This document shows, piece after piece, positions 54,281-63,368 of a DNA stretch of 64,000 nucleotides. The DNA is taken from contig NZ_CP020821.1 in NCBI RefSeq assembly GCF_002105755.1, forward strand, positions 3,906,001-3,970,000, written 5' to 3'. The notes under the pieces are model-generated. The model saw nothing but the letters and a program-made list of their open reading frames with translations, was not told where the DNA came from and did no database searches. Position numbers and translations under genes: made by a program. The number at the start of each line of letters is the position of its first letter. Position 1 is the stretch's first letter. The DNA comes from Mycobacterium colombiense CECT 3035. GTDB taxonomy: Bacteria; Actinomycetota; Actinomycetes; Mycobacteriales; Mycobacteriaceae.

Positions 54281-54291
54281 GGTCTCTACTT

Positions 54292-54714
54292 CTACGCGGT
54301 AGGAGATTGATTGGCCAATTCGAGCGCCTCCCGTTGGATGCGATCGAACTGCGCACCCATCGCCTCGGACAGGGCCGTCGCGCCGGACAGCGGCCGCACC
54401 ATCACCATGAAGTCGTCGATGCGACCGTCGTCGTCGAAGTGCAGGAAATCGCAGCCGGTGATCTTCACCCCGGGCTTCCCGGCTATCCCGGTCTCGAAAA
54501 CGAAGGCGTGATCACGACCGCCGGGATCGTGGATCTCGCGGATGTAGTGGAAGTCCTCGAAGATTCGCAACACGCCGCGCAGGATGGCGGCGGTGATCGG
54601 CTTGCCGACGTAGGGCTTGAACGCCACCGGGCTGGTGAAGACGACGGTGTCGGCCAACATCGCTTCGATGCCCTTCTCGTCGCGGTCTTCGACGGCTTTG
54701 CGGAACGGGTGCAT
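54292..54714 (-). CDS. SnoaL/NTF2-like protein
   Basis: 140 residues, the curved sheet-helix NTF2 fold: HPFRKAVEDRDEKGIEAMLAD at the start, then VAFKPYVGKPITAAILRG and TGCDFLHFDDDGRIDDFMVMVRPL. Such proteins are small isomerases, hydrolases or ligand binders. Upstream partner of the LLM oxidoreductase. A palindrome lies 16 bp before the ATG and suggests control by the divergent PadR protein. Confidence 0.85.
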   Translation of the reverse strand: MHPFRKAVEDRDEKGIEAMLADTVVFTSPVAFKPYVGKPITAAILRGVLRIFEDFHYIREIHDPGGRDHAFVFETGIAGKPGVKITGCDFLHFDDDGRIDDFMVMVRPLSGATALSEAMGAQFDRIQREALELANQSPTA

Positions 54715-54729
54715 CGGCGCCTCACATAG

Positions 54730-54741
54730 TCAACTAGTTGA
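54730..54741. promoter_or_regulatory. Palindrome in PadR divergent promoter
   Basis: TCAACTAGTTGA is a perfect 12-bp dyad. A related GTTGAATAG occurs at about 54803-54811, toward the padR gene, and matches GTTGAGTAG at the right arm of the dyad. Together they are a likely PadR operator controlling both directions. Confidence 0.55.
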
Positions 54742-54833
54742 GTAGGTGGGATCGACGCTAGGGCGCCCGCCGCGCGATGTCCAGAGTGCGGTTAATCACT
54801 TTGTTGAATAGTCGCACGTTGTAGCATCGACCG

Positions 54834-55439
54834 ATGTCGCTGCGTGACGCGGTGTTGGCCGCCCTGCTCGAGGGCGAATCGTCCGGATATGACCTGGCCA
54901 AAGACTTCGACGCCTCGGTCGCCAACTTCTGGCCGGCCACCCCACAGCAGCTGTACCGCGAACTCGACCGCCTCGCCGAGCAGGGTCTCATCCAGGCCCG
55001 GATCGTGCAGCAAGAGCGCCGGCCCAACAAGCGCATGTTCTCCCTGACCCGGGCCGGGCGCGACGCGATCCGGCAGTTCACGGCGAAGGCGCCGAAGCCG
55101 TCGGTGATCCGCGACGAACTCATGGTCAAGCTCCAGGCCGCCGATGCCGGCGACACGCAAGCCGTCCACGAGTTCATCCTCGCGCGCCTGCAATGGTCGA
55201 CCGCCAAACTGCAGCGCTACGAACGACTGCGGGCCCGCATTCTCGACGGGCGAGACGAGGAGGAACACTTTGCGCAGGCCGAACGGATCGGCCCCTACCT
55301 GACCCTGCTGCGCGGAATAGCGTTCGAGGAGGAGAACATTCGGTGGGCCGAGCGGGTGCTGCCCGTCATCGAGCGCCGCCTGTCGGACGGCGCGGCCCGG
55401 CCCGGACGGTCGCGGCGCCGGGCCGCTACCCGCCGATGA
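54834..55439 (+). CDS. PadR-family transcriptional regulator
   Basis: 201 residues. N-terminal winged helix (about residues 1-85) with ALLEGESSGYDLAKDF and QQLYRELDRLAEQGLI; the C-terminal half is the Vir_act_alpha_C-like helical dimerisation domain. The product probably represses the divergent SnoaL-LLM genes. The C-terminus is Arg-rich. Its 3' end overlaps the convergent decarboxylase gene by 14 bp. Confidence 0.9.
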   Translation: MSLRDAVLAALLEGESSGYDLAKDFDASVANFWPATPQQLYRELDRLAEQGLIQARIVQQERRPNKRMFSLTRAGRDAIRQFTAKAPKPSVIRDELMVKLQAADAGDTQAVHEFILARLQWSTAKLQRYERLRARILDGRDEEEHFAQAERIGPYLTLLRGIAFEEENIRWAERVLPVIERRLSDGAARPGRSRRRAATRR

Positions 55440-58335
55440 GTTCGTCCGCTCCGACCTCGGGGACACCGTTTCCGCCCGGCGCGTCGGGCGTGCTCGGTCC
55501 GTCGCCGTCGCGCTTCGCCGACTTTTTCTTCGATGCCTTCGCTGCCACGGGAGCGGGCGCGGTTTCCGCGAAGCGGTGGCCGTTGGCCGCCGGTCCCGCG
55601 GCCTGACGGGCCATCTCGATGGCCTTCTCGGTGTAGACGCGGTAGCCGAAATCCGGGAGGTACCCATGGATTTCGGGGGTGTCGAGATCGCGCATGAACT
55701 GCAGGATCTCCCGGCTGAACACCTGCCCGGGCACCAGCACCGGAAATCCCGGCGGGTAGGGCGTCACGTACGTCGCCGACACGACATCGGCGCCCGCATC
55801 GAGTCTTTCCACGACCTGCTCACCGGTGAGGTACTCGCAGTTGGTGTCGTCGTAGGAGAGGTAGAACCCGCGGCGCACGTCTCCTTCGGGCGTCGGCTCG
55901 GTTCCGCTGTGATCCCGGAACGCGGGATGGAATCCGCTGAAATCCGGTAGCGGCAAGGACATTTCGGTGAGGCGGAAGACCGCGCGTTCGAAATGCTCGC
56001 GTTCCCCGAGGCTCATCTCGGAGATGTTCTGGTCCAGCTCGCGCGCGATGTTCACCAGCACTTCCACCAGGAAGGCGACCGAGCTGCGGGTGGTGGCAAT
56101 ATTGGTCATGAACAGCACGCTGTTGCGTGACGTCTTGTTGATCTGGATTCCGTAGCGGTCCATCAGCTGCTGGCGCTTGAAGGTGTCGCCGTCATAGCCG
56201 GTGAGCCCGATGAACAACGTGATCCGGGACGGATCGAGCACGAACTCGTCCTGGTCCCAGGCCGCCATCATGTTGCGCAGGCCGGAGCGCAGCGGCTGGG
56301 CGATGGCCGACGGCCGGTAGTCCTCCGGGATCAGGTCCGATGTGCGCAGGCAGCGCATGTACTTGCTCAGCAGCGGATGGTTGTCGATGGCATCGCGCAG
56401 CTGCATCGCGTTTTCGATCTGCCGCTGCACCAGTTCGACGCCCTCCAACGCCACCTGCCGGCGGCCGAGATCCAGCGACGCCAGGATCTGGTAGTTGGGT
56501 GACGTCGACGTGTGCGCCATGTAGGCCTCGTGGAACGGCTCGGCGACCTTCTGGTCGAAATCCTGGTCGAAGACATGAATCATGGATCCCTGCCGCAGCG
56601 CGGTCAGCGTCTTATGCGTCGACTGGGTGGCGTACACGCGTACCCGGGCCCGGGCGGGGTCGGGGAGCAGCCGACGGTCCAGGAGATCGTCGTCGGAGGG
56701 TGGGTCGGCGGACTCGGCGGCCAGCTGCTCCTGGTAGCGGGCCAGGTACTCGGGTTCCTGGAGCCGCTCGCGCAACGCCCGCGCGGACGCCATGGCCGTA
56801 CGGGTCCGATAGACGGGGTGGAACCGCGCGAACGCGAACCACGCCTCGTCCCACAGGAAGACGAGATCGGGCTTGATCGCCAGGCACTCCTGCATGACGC
56901 GCTCGACGTCGTAGACGACCCCGTCGAACGTGCAGTTGGTCAGCGACATCATCTTGACCCGGTCGAGCTTGCCGGCGCGGCGCAGCGCCAACAGCTTCGA
57001 CTTGATCTCCCGCACCGGCACCGCGCCGTACATCGAGTACTCGTTGAGCGGATACGCATCCAGATACACGACATTCGCGCCGGCCAGCATCATCCCGTAG
57101 TGATGCGACTGATGGCAGTTCCGGTCGAGCAGGACGATATCGCCCGGCGCCACCAACGCCTGGGTGACGACCTTGTTCGCCGTCGACGTTCCGTTGGTGA
57201 CGAAGTACGTATGGCGCGAGCCGTACGCCTGCGACGCGAGCTGTTGCGCCTCGCGCAGCGGGCCGGTCGGTTCGAGCAGCGAGTCAAGACCACCGCACGT
57301 CGCCGACGTCTCGGCCATGAACACGTCCAGCCCGTAGAAGCCCACCATGTCCTTGATCCAGTGGGAGTTGACGATGGACTTGCCCTGCGAAATCGGCAGC
57401 GCGTGAAAGACCCCCGTCGGGCGGTGGCTGTACTGCTTGAGGGCGCTGAAAAACGGTGTGCGGTAACGCGCTGCGACGCCTTGCAGGATGGACAGGTGCA
57501 GCTCGAGCATGCCCTCCCGGGCGTGGAACACCCGGCGGAAGTACTGGCCCAGCCGCCCGGCGATGTCTTCCACCTCGATCTCGGTCATCAGGTAGAGGTC
57601 CAGCTCGGGACGCAACTCCGCCAGCGAGAGCGCCAGGATCTGCGCGCGCTCTTCGGGTGACTGGTGATCGTTCAACTCGTCCGACACCGCGGTGTCGACG
57701 AATTCCGACAGCGCCGAGAGGTCTCGGGTCGACTGGTGAGAGAAGCGCCGGCGGATCACCACCGCCTGCAGGTTGACGTTCAGCCGCGCGGCTATCAGGG
57801 CCTCATCCCCGCTGGACACCACCACGAGCTCGTAGACGAATTCGTCGTCGGGCCGCCGCCATTTGCGCACCTCGTTGCGCAGCGCCCGCTCCTGCTCCTC
57901 GGTCATCTTCTCCACGACGAGCACTTCGAAGTACGGCCGGTCGCGCTGCGTCGCGGGTTGATGCTCGAGGAGCTGTCGCGGGTCGGACGGGAACATGTCC
58001 AGCTCGTCGGCACCGGCGTTGTCCACATCTCCCGACCGGTAGGACTCCGTCGTCAGCGCCCGGTTGATCTGCCCGACCGCCTGCGCGAACTTGTCATAGC
58101 CCCCCGCGGTGAAAAGCCGTTGTATGCGTGCGAATTGGGGTGCGCCAGGATACGCCCAATACGGCTCCAGCGTGCTCAGGCGCGCCAGCAGCTCCTGGCA
58201 AGCGCCCGCCCACTTGTCCTTGAGCTCTCCGACGGTGGTCGGGCGGGTCAGCCGGTCGGCGGCCTCCTCCAGCCGGCACCACGAGTCGCTGCGGACCTGC
58301 CAGAGGCTGTTGTAAGCGCGCAAGTGTTCTGTCAT
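55426..58335 (-). CDS. PLP-dependent Orn/Lys/Arg decarboxylase, Rv2531c-like
   Basis: 969 residues. A large N-terminal region (about 1-330) is followed by a fold-type I PLP domain with YFVTNGTSTANK, DRNCHQSHHYG, DLVFLWDEAW and the Schiff-base Lys in QSTHKTLTA, then a C-terminal domain (PYPPGFPVLVPGQ) and a Lys/Pro/Ala tail. Decarboxylates a basic amino acid to a polyamine precursor; acid resistance is a usual role. Similar along its length to Mtb Rv2531c (947 residues), so probably a paralogue. ATG at 58335 chosen; a GTG at 58446 would add a Cys-rich 37-residue piece. Confidence 0.93.
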   Translation of the reverse strand: MTEHLRAYNSLWQVRSDSWCRLEEAADRLTRPTTVGELKDKWAGACQELLARLSTLEPYWAYPGAPQFARIQRLFTAGGYDKFAQAVGQINRALTTESYRSGDVDNAGADELDMFPSDPRQLLEHQPATQRDRPYFEVLVVEKMTEEQERALRNEVRKWRRPDDEFVYELVVVSSGDEALIAARLNVNLQAVVIRRRFSHQSTRDLSALSEFVDTAVSDELNDHQSPEERAQILALSLAELRPELDLYLMTEIEVEDIAGRLGQYFRRVFHAREGMLELHLSILQGVAARYRTPFFSALKQYSHRPTGVFHALPISQGKSIVNSHWIKDMVGFYGLDVFMAETSATCGGLDSLLEPTGPLREAQQLASQAYGSRHTYFVTNGTSTANKVVTQALVAPGDIVLLDRNCHQSHHYGMMLAGANVVYLDAYPLNEYSMYGAVPVREIKSKLLALRRAGKLDRVKMMSLTNCTFDGVVYDVERVMQECLAIKPDLVFLWDEAWFAFARFHPVYRTRTAMASARALRERLQEPEYLARYQEQLAAESADPPSDDDLLDRRLLPDPARARVRVYATQSTHKTLTALRQGSMIHVFDQDFDQKVAEPFHEAYMAHTSTSPNYQILASLDLGRRQVALEGVELVQRQIENAMQLRDAIDNHPLLSKYMRCLRTSDLIPEDYRPSAIAQPLRSGLRNMMAAWDQDEFVLDPSRITLFIGLTGYDGDTFKRQQLMDRYGIQINKTSRNSVLFMTNIATTRSSVAFLVEVLVNIARELDQNISEMSLGEREHFERAVFRLTEMSLPLPDFSGFHPAFRDHSGTEPTPEGDVRRGFYLSYDDTNCEYLTGEQVVERLDAGADVVSATYVTPYPPGFPVLVPGQVFSREILQFMRDLDTPEIHGYLPDFGYRVYTEKAIEMARQAAGPAANGHRFAETAPAPVAAKASKKKSAKRDGDGPSTPDAPGGNGVPEVGADELIGG

Positions 58336-58472
58336 GGCGGCCCTTTCCCGAGGCGCCGAGACACGTCCGTCCCGATGCGTGGGACAAGGTTCGCAGAGCG
58401 AGTCCGCCCCATGGTGGCCACAGGACGAACAACGAGCGTCCGTCACATGACAGCCGCAGGACCGTTCGTCGG

Positions 58473-59384
58473 TCAGCCTTGGCGGACGGCGGTGAAGAAT
58501 TTGGTGCGCATCAACCGGTCGAAGACCGCCGGCAGCTCCTGGAAGGGCCGCCCATACGCGGTGGCCGCCCGCGCGACCAAGTCGACGCCGCTGACCTGCC
58601 AACCACGCTGGGCCAGACAGTCTTTGGTGTCCGTGCGCGGATCGTCGTACCACAGCTCGGCGACCGGCGGCTGGCCGGTGTCCTGGCTGATGGTGGGGAC
58701 GTTGTCGGCGAATTCCTGCACTTCACCGGGTGCCGGTCCGAGCTCGGCGGCCAGGTGGCTACCGACAGCCGACAGGTCGTGCAACTTGTCGAACAGCGCA
58801 TCCTGGGCTGCCCCAGGCAGATACGGCAGCAAGCCCTCGAGCGCCCACGCCGTCGGCCGGCCGGGGTCGAACCCCGCGGCAATCAGCGCGCCCGCCCAGT
58901 CGTCGCGTAAGTCGGTGGCGACGGTGACGCGCCGCGTCGACGGTGTGGCACCCCGCCGGTCGAGGACCTCCTGCTTGAATTCGAGCACTCGCGGCTGGTC
59001 GACTTCGAAAAGAGTATGTCCGGCGGGCCATTTCAGCCGGTACGCCCGAGAATCCAGTCCCGCCGCCAGGATCACCGCCTGGGGCGTTCCGGCTCGGCCG
59101 GCGTCAGCGAAGAACTCATCGAAGAACCGCGTCCGCACCCCCACCCATTGCGCGTTGAAGGCCGCGGCGCTACTCATGTCCGCGTTGTCAACTGCCGCAA
59201 TCAGGTTCGGCTCACCGGCGGCGGCGACAAAGGCCGCGGCAAAGGTGTCGTTCGCCAGCGGCGGGCGCAGCGCAGCATCGAGTGCGCGCGCCGCGCAAAC
59301 GGCCAACGCGGTGAAGCCGACACTCGTCACGATATCCCAGGTGTCCCCGGCACTTCGGGCCACAGCCGCCTCCTGTCGAGTCAT
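58473..59384 (-). CDS. SAM-dependent methyltransferase, PPM/LCMT family
   Basis: 303 residues, one of the many mycobacterial putative SAM-dependent methyltransferases (Rv0726c/Rv0731c type). Marks: TRQEAAVARSAGDTWDIVTSVG start, GVRTRFFDEFF, the SAM-binding VILAAGLDSRAYRL, and FEVDQPRVLEFK. A VATDLRDDW segment and ALEGLLPYL follow. Target (O-methylation of a lipid or acid) unknown. ATG at 59384 agrees with the conserved N-terminus; the longest frame starts 24 codons earlier. Confidence 0.92.
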   Translation of the reverse strand: MTRQEAAVARSAGDTWDIVTSVGFTALAVCAARALDAALRPPLANDTFAAAFVAAAGEPNLIAAVDNADMSSAAAFNAQWVGVRTRFFDEFFADAGRAGTPQAVILAAGLDSRAYRLKWPAGHTLFEVDQPRVLEFKQEVLDRRGATPSTRRVTVATDLRDDWAGALIAAGFDPGRPTAWALEGLLPYLPGAAQDALFDKLHDLSAVGSHLAAELGPAPGEVQEFADNVPTISQDTGQPPVAELWYDDPRTDTKDCLAQRGWQVSGVDLVARAATAYGRPFQELPAVFDRLMRTKFFTAVRQG

Positions 59385-59496
59385 CGATTGAGCCGCCCGG
59401 CCTTTCGTTCGCACGGCTAACGATAGGGTACGCCGGCCGCGGGTCCGGCGCATCACGGCCCGGCAGCGCCGCCGGGCGCCGCGTTAGCCTGAGGAA

Positions 59497-60252
59497 ATGA
59501 CCGATTACCGCTCGCCCTCGACCGGCCGGGTAGTGCGTGCCGTTCTGTTCGACACCTTCGGAACGGTCGTCGACTGGCGCTCCGGGATCTCGGCCGCGGT
59601 GGGGAATTTCGCGCAGCGCCACCACCTCGGTCTCGACCCCGACGTGTTTGCACTCCAGTGGCGCGAGCGCTACCTCCCGTCGATGGCCGAAGTCCGCTCC
59701 GGGCACCGGGAATTCGTATCGCTCGACGTCTTGCATCGAGAGAACCTGCTCGCGTCGTTCGAGACATTCGGCGTCGCCGCCGACGCGCTGCCCGGCGCGG
59801 AGGTGGACGACCTGGCCCGGGCATGGCGCTGGCTGCCACCGTGGCCGGACAGCGTCGAGGGCATCGGGGCCATGAAGCGGCACGCGATCGTCGGGCCGCT
59901 GTCCAACGGCAACACCGGGCTGCTGGTCGACATGGCGAAGTACGCCGGCCTGCCGTGGGACGTGGTGCTCGGATCCGATGTCAGCAGGGCCTTCAAGCCC
60001 GACCCGCGCGCGTACCAAACGCCCGCTCGTTTGCTGGGTCTGGAACCCGGTGAAGTGATGCTGGTGGCGGCGCACCCCTCCGATCTCGCGGCGGCCCGGG
60101 CCAGCGGGCTGGCCACCGGTTTCGTTGCCAGGCCGAAGGAATACGGGCCGGACCGGCCGGCGGATCCCACGCCCCCGGGCGCCTGGGACGTGTCGGGCAC
60201 GTCGCTGATCGAGGTGGCGGCCTCGCTGTTCGGGACGCCGGGCCCGCGCTGA
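59497..60252 (+). CDS. HAD-superfamily haloacid dehalogenase type II
   Basis: 251 residues. Motif I is FDTFGT (nucleophile Asp19), with Phe in place of the second Asp, as in L-2-haloacid dehalogenases rather than phosphatases. Motif II is PLSNGN, motif III Lys is in RAFKPDPRAYQ, and motif IV is VAAHPSDLAAA. It probably hydrolyses a 2-haloacid or a similar small substrate. ATG at 59497; divergent from the methyltransferase gene. Confidence 0.9.
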   Translation: MTDYRSPSTGRVVRAVLFDTFGTVVDWRSGISAAVGNFAQRHHLGLDPDVFALQWRERYLPSMAEVRSGHREFVSLDVLHRENLLASFETFGVAADALPGAEVDDLARAWRWLPPWPDSVEGIGAMKRHAIVGPLSNGNTGLLVDMAKYAGLPWDVVLGSDVSRAFKPDPRAYQTPARLLGLEPGEVMLVAAHPSDLAAARASGLATGFVARPKEYGPDRPADPTPPGAWDVSGTSLIEVAASLFGTPGPR

Positions 60253-60286
60253 CGTCGGCCGGCCCGCAGGAGGCGCTGGGCGACAG

Positions 60287-61006
60287 CTACTTCCAGGCGA
60301 AGACCGGTTGTTCCAGCTCGTTCACCGGGTCGGCTCGCCCTTCCAGACCCAGCCAACGTAATTGCAGGAGCACCGCGCCGGTCGGGGCGTGGATGAGGTC
60401 GTTGCCCAGCGGGATCTGCACGACAGGTCGCGGGCTTTCCGGGATGGTGATGAATCGGGGCGAGTCGTCGCGCTGGAGTTGGTGCAGCCCCACCCGGTAG
60501 ACGGCGACGACCTCGTCGGGTGCGGGCCGAAGGTCGAGCCGTCCCCCTCCCCAGAGCACCACCGGCGTGATCACGTATCCGGACCGGGTGGGGTAGTCGT
60601 CGAGCAACCCCAGCACCGCCGACTCGGACAGCTCGATGCCGACCTCCTCGCGCAGTTCCCGCAGCGCCGCGTCGACCGCCGTCTCGCCCGGATCGAGGCG
60701 GCCGCCGGGCAGTGCCCACTGCGCCGCGTGCGAGCTGAGCCGAGATGCCCTGCGGCACAGCAAGAAAGCCGCGCCGCCGGACACGTCGACCATGCGACCG
60801 TCCAGATGGGCAGCGGGCATCGCCCGGCCGGCGTTCCACTCGTCCACCGACACGGGATCGACCCGGTCCTCCCCCAGCTCCGAATCCACCAGCACCACCG
60901 CGACGGCCGCGTGCCGCTTCGTCGGGTCGGTCACCGCGCGGCGGCGGTGGCCGGCCAGGTTGTTCCGAATCCGCTCACGCAATGGGTCGTCATACGGGAT
61001 GGTCAC
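60287..61006 (-). CDS. Nudix hydrolase, CoA-pyrophosphatase type
   Basis: 239 residues. The Nudix box GRLDPGETAVDAALRELREE is complete, and the preceding LLCRRASRLSSHAAQWALPGG matches the CoA-specific (NudL/UPF0035) subfamily. It would cleave CoA or acyl-CoA to 4'-phosphopantetheine and 3',5'-ADP. A 30-residue C-terminal tail is present. Convergent with the HAD gene. Confidence 0.9.
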   Translation of the reverse strand: MTIPYDDPLRERIRNNLAGHRRRAVTDPTKRHAAVAVVLVDSELGEDRVDPVSVDEWNAGRAMPAAHLDGRMVDVSGGAAFLLCRRASRLSSHAAQWALPGGRLDPGETAVDAALRELREEVGIELSESAVLGLLDDYPTRSGYVITPVVLWGGGRLDLRPAPDEVVAVYRVGLHQLQRDDSPRFITIPESPRPVVQIPLGNDLIHAPTGAVLLQLRWLGLEGRADPVNELEQPVFAWK

Positions 61007-61086
61007 TTCTCGAGCCTAGGGTGAGGCGCTTTTCGTGCCGCAGGTCCGGGCTTGGTGGCTGCCCGCGCCGGTGGTTAACTGCGAAC

Positions 61087-61980
61087 ATGCGACGACAACC
61101 GGCCCTGGCCCGACGCTTCTTCGATCGCTACGAACCGGTGCACGCGGTGACCTATTTCGCGCCGGAGGCGCGGGCGGCGCTGGACGCGCTGGGCTACCGC
61201 GGCTTCTGGATGGGCTATTTCGCGGCCCGCTCGGCACCGTTGGGCGCGGCGCCCCGCGAGGTGGTCAGCGCGATCTTCTACAACTTCGCACCCGAACGGG
61301 TCGCCAAGGCGTTGCCGGCGGCATGGGAGATCGCGGGTCCGCAGGCCGCGCTGCAGGCCCGGCAAGAGTCCGCGGTGGCCGCACTGCGCCGTTATGGCCT
61401 GGGTTCGGACGAAAACGTCCGCGTCGCAGCCGAACTGGCGGGCCGGGCGGCGCGTCAGGCTCCGCTCGACGCGCGGCCGCTGTTCGCCGCGAACCTGGCG
61501 CTGCCGTGGCCGGACGACCCGCTGGCGTCGCTGTGGCAGGCCACGACGCTGCTGCGCGAGCAGCGTGGCGATGCACACGTTGCGGTGCTGGCCGCCGCCG
61601 GCATCTCCGGCCGCGAAGCCAACGTCCTACATGCCGCGGCGGGCAACGTCTCTCGCGACTACATCGCCCGCACCCGTGACTACGACGAGACCACGTGGCG
61701 TCAACACGAACAGCAGCTTGCCGAGCGGGGGCTGCTCGACGACGACGGAACGCTGACGGCGGCCGGACGAGCACTGAAGGACCACATCGAATTGACGACC
61801 GACACGCTGGCCCTGTCCGCGCTCGACGCGCTCACCGATGACGAGGTGGAGACGCTGTTCGGCGCGCTCACCCCGATCACCCGGGTCGTGGTCGCGGCCG
61901 GCGATGTCCCCGCGCTGACCCCGATGACCTTGCGCCGCGACGAATTACACGATGACAGCGCGCATTTGGTGGGCCGATGA
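61087..61980 (+). CDS. SCO6745-family helix-turn-helix protein
   Basis: 297 residues. The start ARRFFDRYEPVHAVTYFAPEARAALDALGYRGFWMGYFA and SAIFYNFAPERVAKALP are typical of an actinobacterial family annotated SCO6745-like, with a C-terminal winged-helix-like part (DDDGTLTAAGRALKDHIE). Role unknown. The ATG overlaps nothing upstream; its stop overlaps the YdeI-like gene by 4 bp (ATGA), so they form an operon. Confidence 0.85.
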   Translation: MRRQPALARRFFDRYEPVHAVTYFAPEARAALDALGYRGFWMGYFAARSAPLGAAPREVVSAIFYNFAPERVAKALPAAWEIAGPQAALQARQESAVAALRRYGLGSDENVRVAAELAGRAARQAPLDARPLFAANLALPWPDDPLASLWQATTLLREQRGDAHVAVLAAAGISGREANVLHAAAGNVSRDYIARTRDYDETTWRQHEQQLAERGLLDDDGTLTAAGRALKDHIELTTDTLALSALDALTDDEVETLFGALTPITRVVVAAGDVPALTPMTLRRDELHDDSAHLVGR

Positions 61981-62243
61981 CCGGCCAACGCGTACCCGGC
62001 GGTGTCGTACACAAGTTGCCTGCGGACCTGCGCGAATCGTTGATCGGCAACGCGACCGCGCTCGCCGCCTGGCGGGACATCACGCCGCTGGCCCGAAACG
62101 AGTTCATCTGTTGGGTGCAGGACGCCAAGCAGCCGGCGACGCGGGAACGCCGCATCCGCCGGACCCAGGAGGAGCTGGAAGAAGGCAAGCGCCGGCCCTG
62201 CTGTTGGCCCGGATGCAGACACCGTGAGCGCACCGGAAAGTAA
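61977..62243 (+). CDS. YdeI/OmdA-like protein
   Basis: 88 residues. The segment ALAAWRDITPLARNEFICWV followed by ATRERRIRRTQEELEEGKRR is the C-terminal domain of YdeI/OmpD-associated (bacteriocin-protection-like) proteins. A Cys-rich end (CCWPGCRHRE) may bind metal. Translationally coupled to the SCO6745-type gene. Function in mycobacteria is not known. Confidence 0.85.
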   Translation: MTGQRVPGGVVHKLPADLRESLIGNATALAAWRDITPLARNEFICWVQDAKQPATRERRIRRTQEELEEGKRRPCCWPGCRHRERTGK

Positions 62244-62275
62244 ACGCCCACCGGCACTCTCGGAGCGTGCAGCTA

Positions 62276-62629
62276 TTACCGGGCCAATGGCTGGTAGAAG
62301 ACCAGGCCGTTGCCCTTGTTGTCATAGACCACGGCGCGTCGTTCGTGGGCATCGTCATAGGGGCCCTTCACGATGCCGCCGCCGCTGGCCTCGACGGCCC
62401 TCGCCGCCGCATCGACGTCCGCGGTCTTGATGCCGACCACGACCTGCCCGGGGATGGGGTGGTCGACCGCGGTCGCCAGCGCCAGCGTCACCGGGCCCGC
62501 GTCGAGCGCCGCGAAGTGCGCGCCATCGCGAAACTTCAGTGGCATGCCCAGGGTCTCGCTGTAGAACCGGATCGACTCATCCAGGTCGTCAGTCGACAAG
62601 ATGATCATCTTCGCTTCGTGCTCGCCCAT
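62276..62629 (-). CDS. VOC/glyoxalase superfamily protein
   Basis: 117 residues, a single VOC domain: MIILSTDDLDESIRFYSETLGMPL, VALDA-like strand DAGPVTLAL, VVVGIKTADVDAAARAV and a final strand NGLVFYQPL. The usual metal ligands are not all present (position of the first His is taken by Ile/Leu), so it may bind a ligand rather than catalyse. No operon partner is evident. Confidence 0.85.
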   Translation of the reverse strand: MGEHEAKMIILSTDDLDESIRFYSETLGMPLKFRDGAHFAALDAGPVTLALATAVDHPIPGQVVVGIKTADVDAAARAVEASGGGIVKGPYDDAHERRAVVYDNKGNGLVFYQPLAR

Positions 62630-62742
62630 GGCGCCTCCTATGTCCGGATCGCTACCAGACTAGGCCGAGTGCACGGTACCCGCGGCAAGTGCTGCCCGGT
62701 CGAACTTGGCGCGGCGGCAAGCGCGGCGTCTGAGACTGAACC

Positions 62743-63249
62743 TCAGGCGGCGCCGGCTGGAAACGCCTGGCCGTCCGCATAATCCATCGGCGGAGCGTCT
62801 CCGTGCCCCGCGCCGCGGTAGGCCACCGCAGTGGCCAGCGCCGTGCCGCCCTCGATCGTCCCGACCACAACGACCTTGTCGTTGACCGCGAAATGCGGTG
62901 CGGCGGTGATGGATTGGCGCGCACCATGGCTGACCACGGTGGTGTTCGGGGTGAAGCGGTAGGTCTGGATGTGCCCATCGGCACCGCGCATGGTCACCGA
63001 GTCCGCCGACACGGCCACCACGGTGCCTTCCTGGCTCACCGGCTGCGAGATGGCGGGCGGTTCGAGAGTGGCGGTGACACTGCGCTTGTCGTGCTGGGCT
63101 CCGTTGAGCACCAACGCGGTGAGGCAGGCGGCGCACAACACCGAAGCGGAGATGATGTCGCAGACCTTCGCAGCGCCGGACAGGCCGCGTCGGCGACCGT
63201 GATCGGCCGGCGTCGGCCGTTGCTCCGGCATGCGGTGTTTGGCGCTCAC
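62743..63249 (-). CDS. Membrane-anchored exported protein, DUF5666-like
   Basis: 168 residues. A basic N-terminus (RRRGLSGAAK) precedes one membrane helix (about residues 29-49) and an extracellular beta-domain with GTVVAVSADSVTMRGADG, TYRFTPNTTVVS and NDKVVVVGTIEGG, the OB-like pattern of DUF5666 proteins. GTG start at 63249 has a GGAAGG site and is preferred to the longer frame. Function unknown. Confidence 0.72.
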   Translation of the reverse strand: MSAKHRMPEQRPTPADHGRRRGLSGAAKVCDIISASVLCAACLTALVLNGAQHDKRSVTATLEPPAISQPVSQEGTVVAVSADSVTMRGADGHIQTYRFTPNTTVVSHGARQSITAAPHFAVNDKVVVVGTIEGGTALATAVAYRGAGHGDAPPMDYADGQAFPAGAA

Positions 63250-63368
63250 GGTCGGTCCTTCCAGCGGCGTTGCGCCGAAGGACGCCGGCACCCACCGAAT
63301 CAAGTTGTTGCCGGGAAATTACCCGCGGATCTGGGGTGGTAAACCCAGACCTACAGCGGCCTGCCTTG

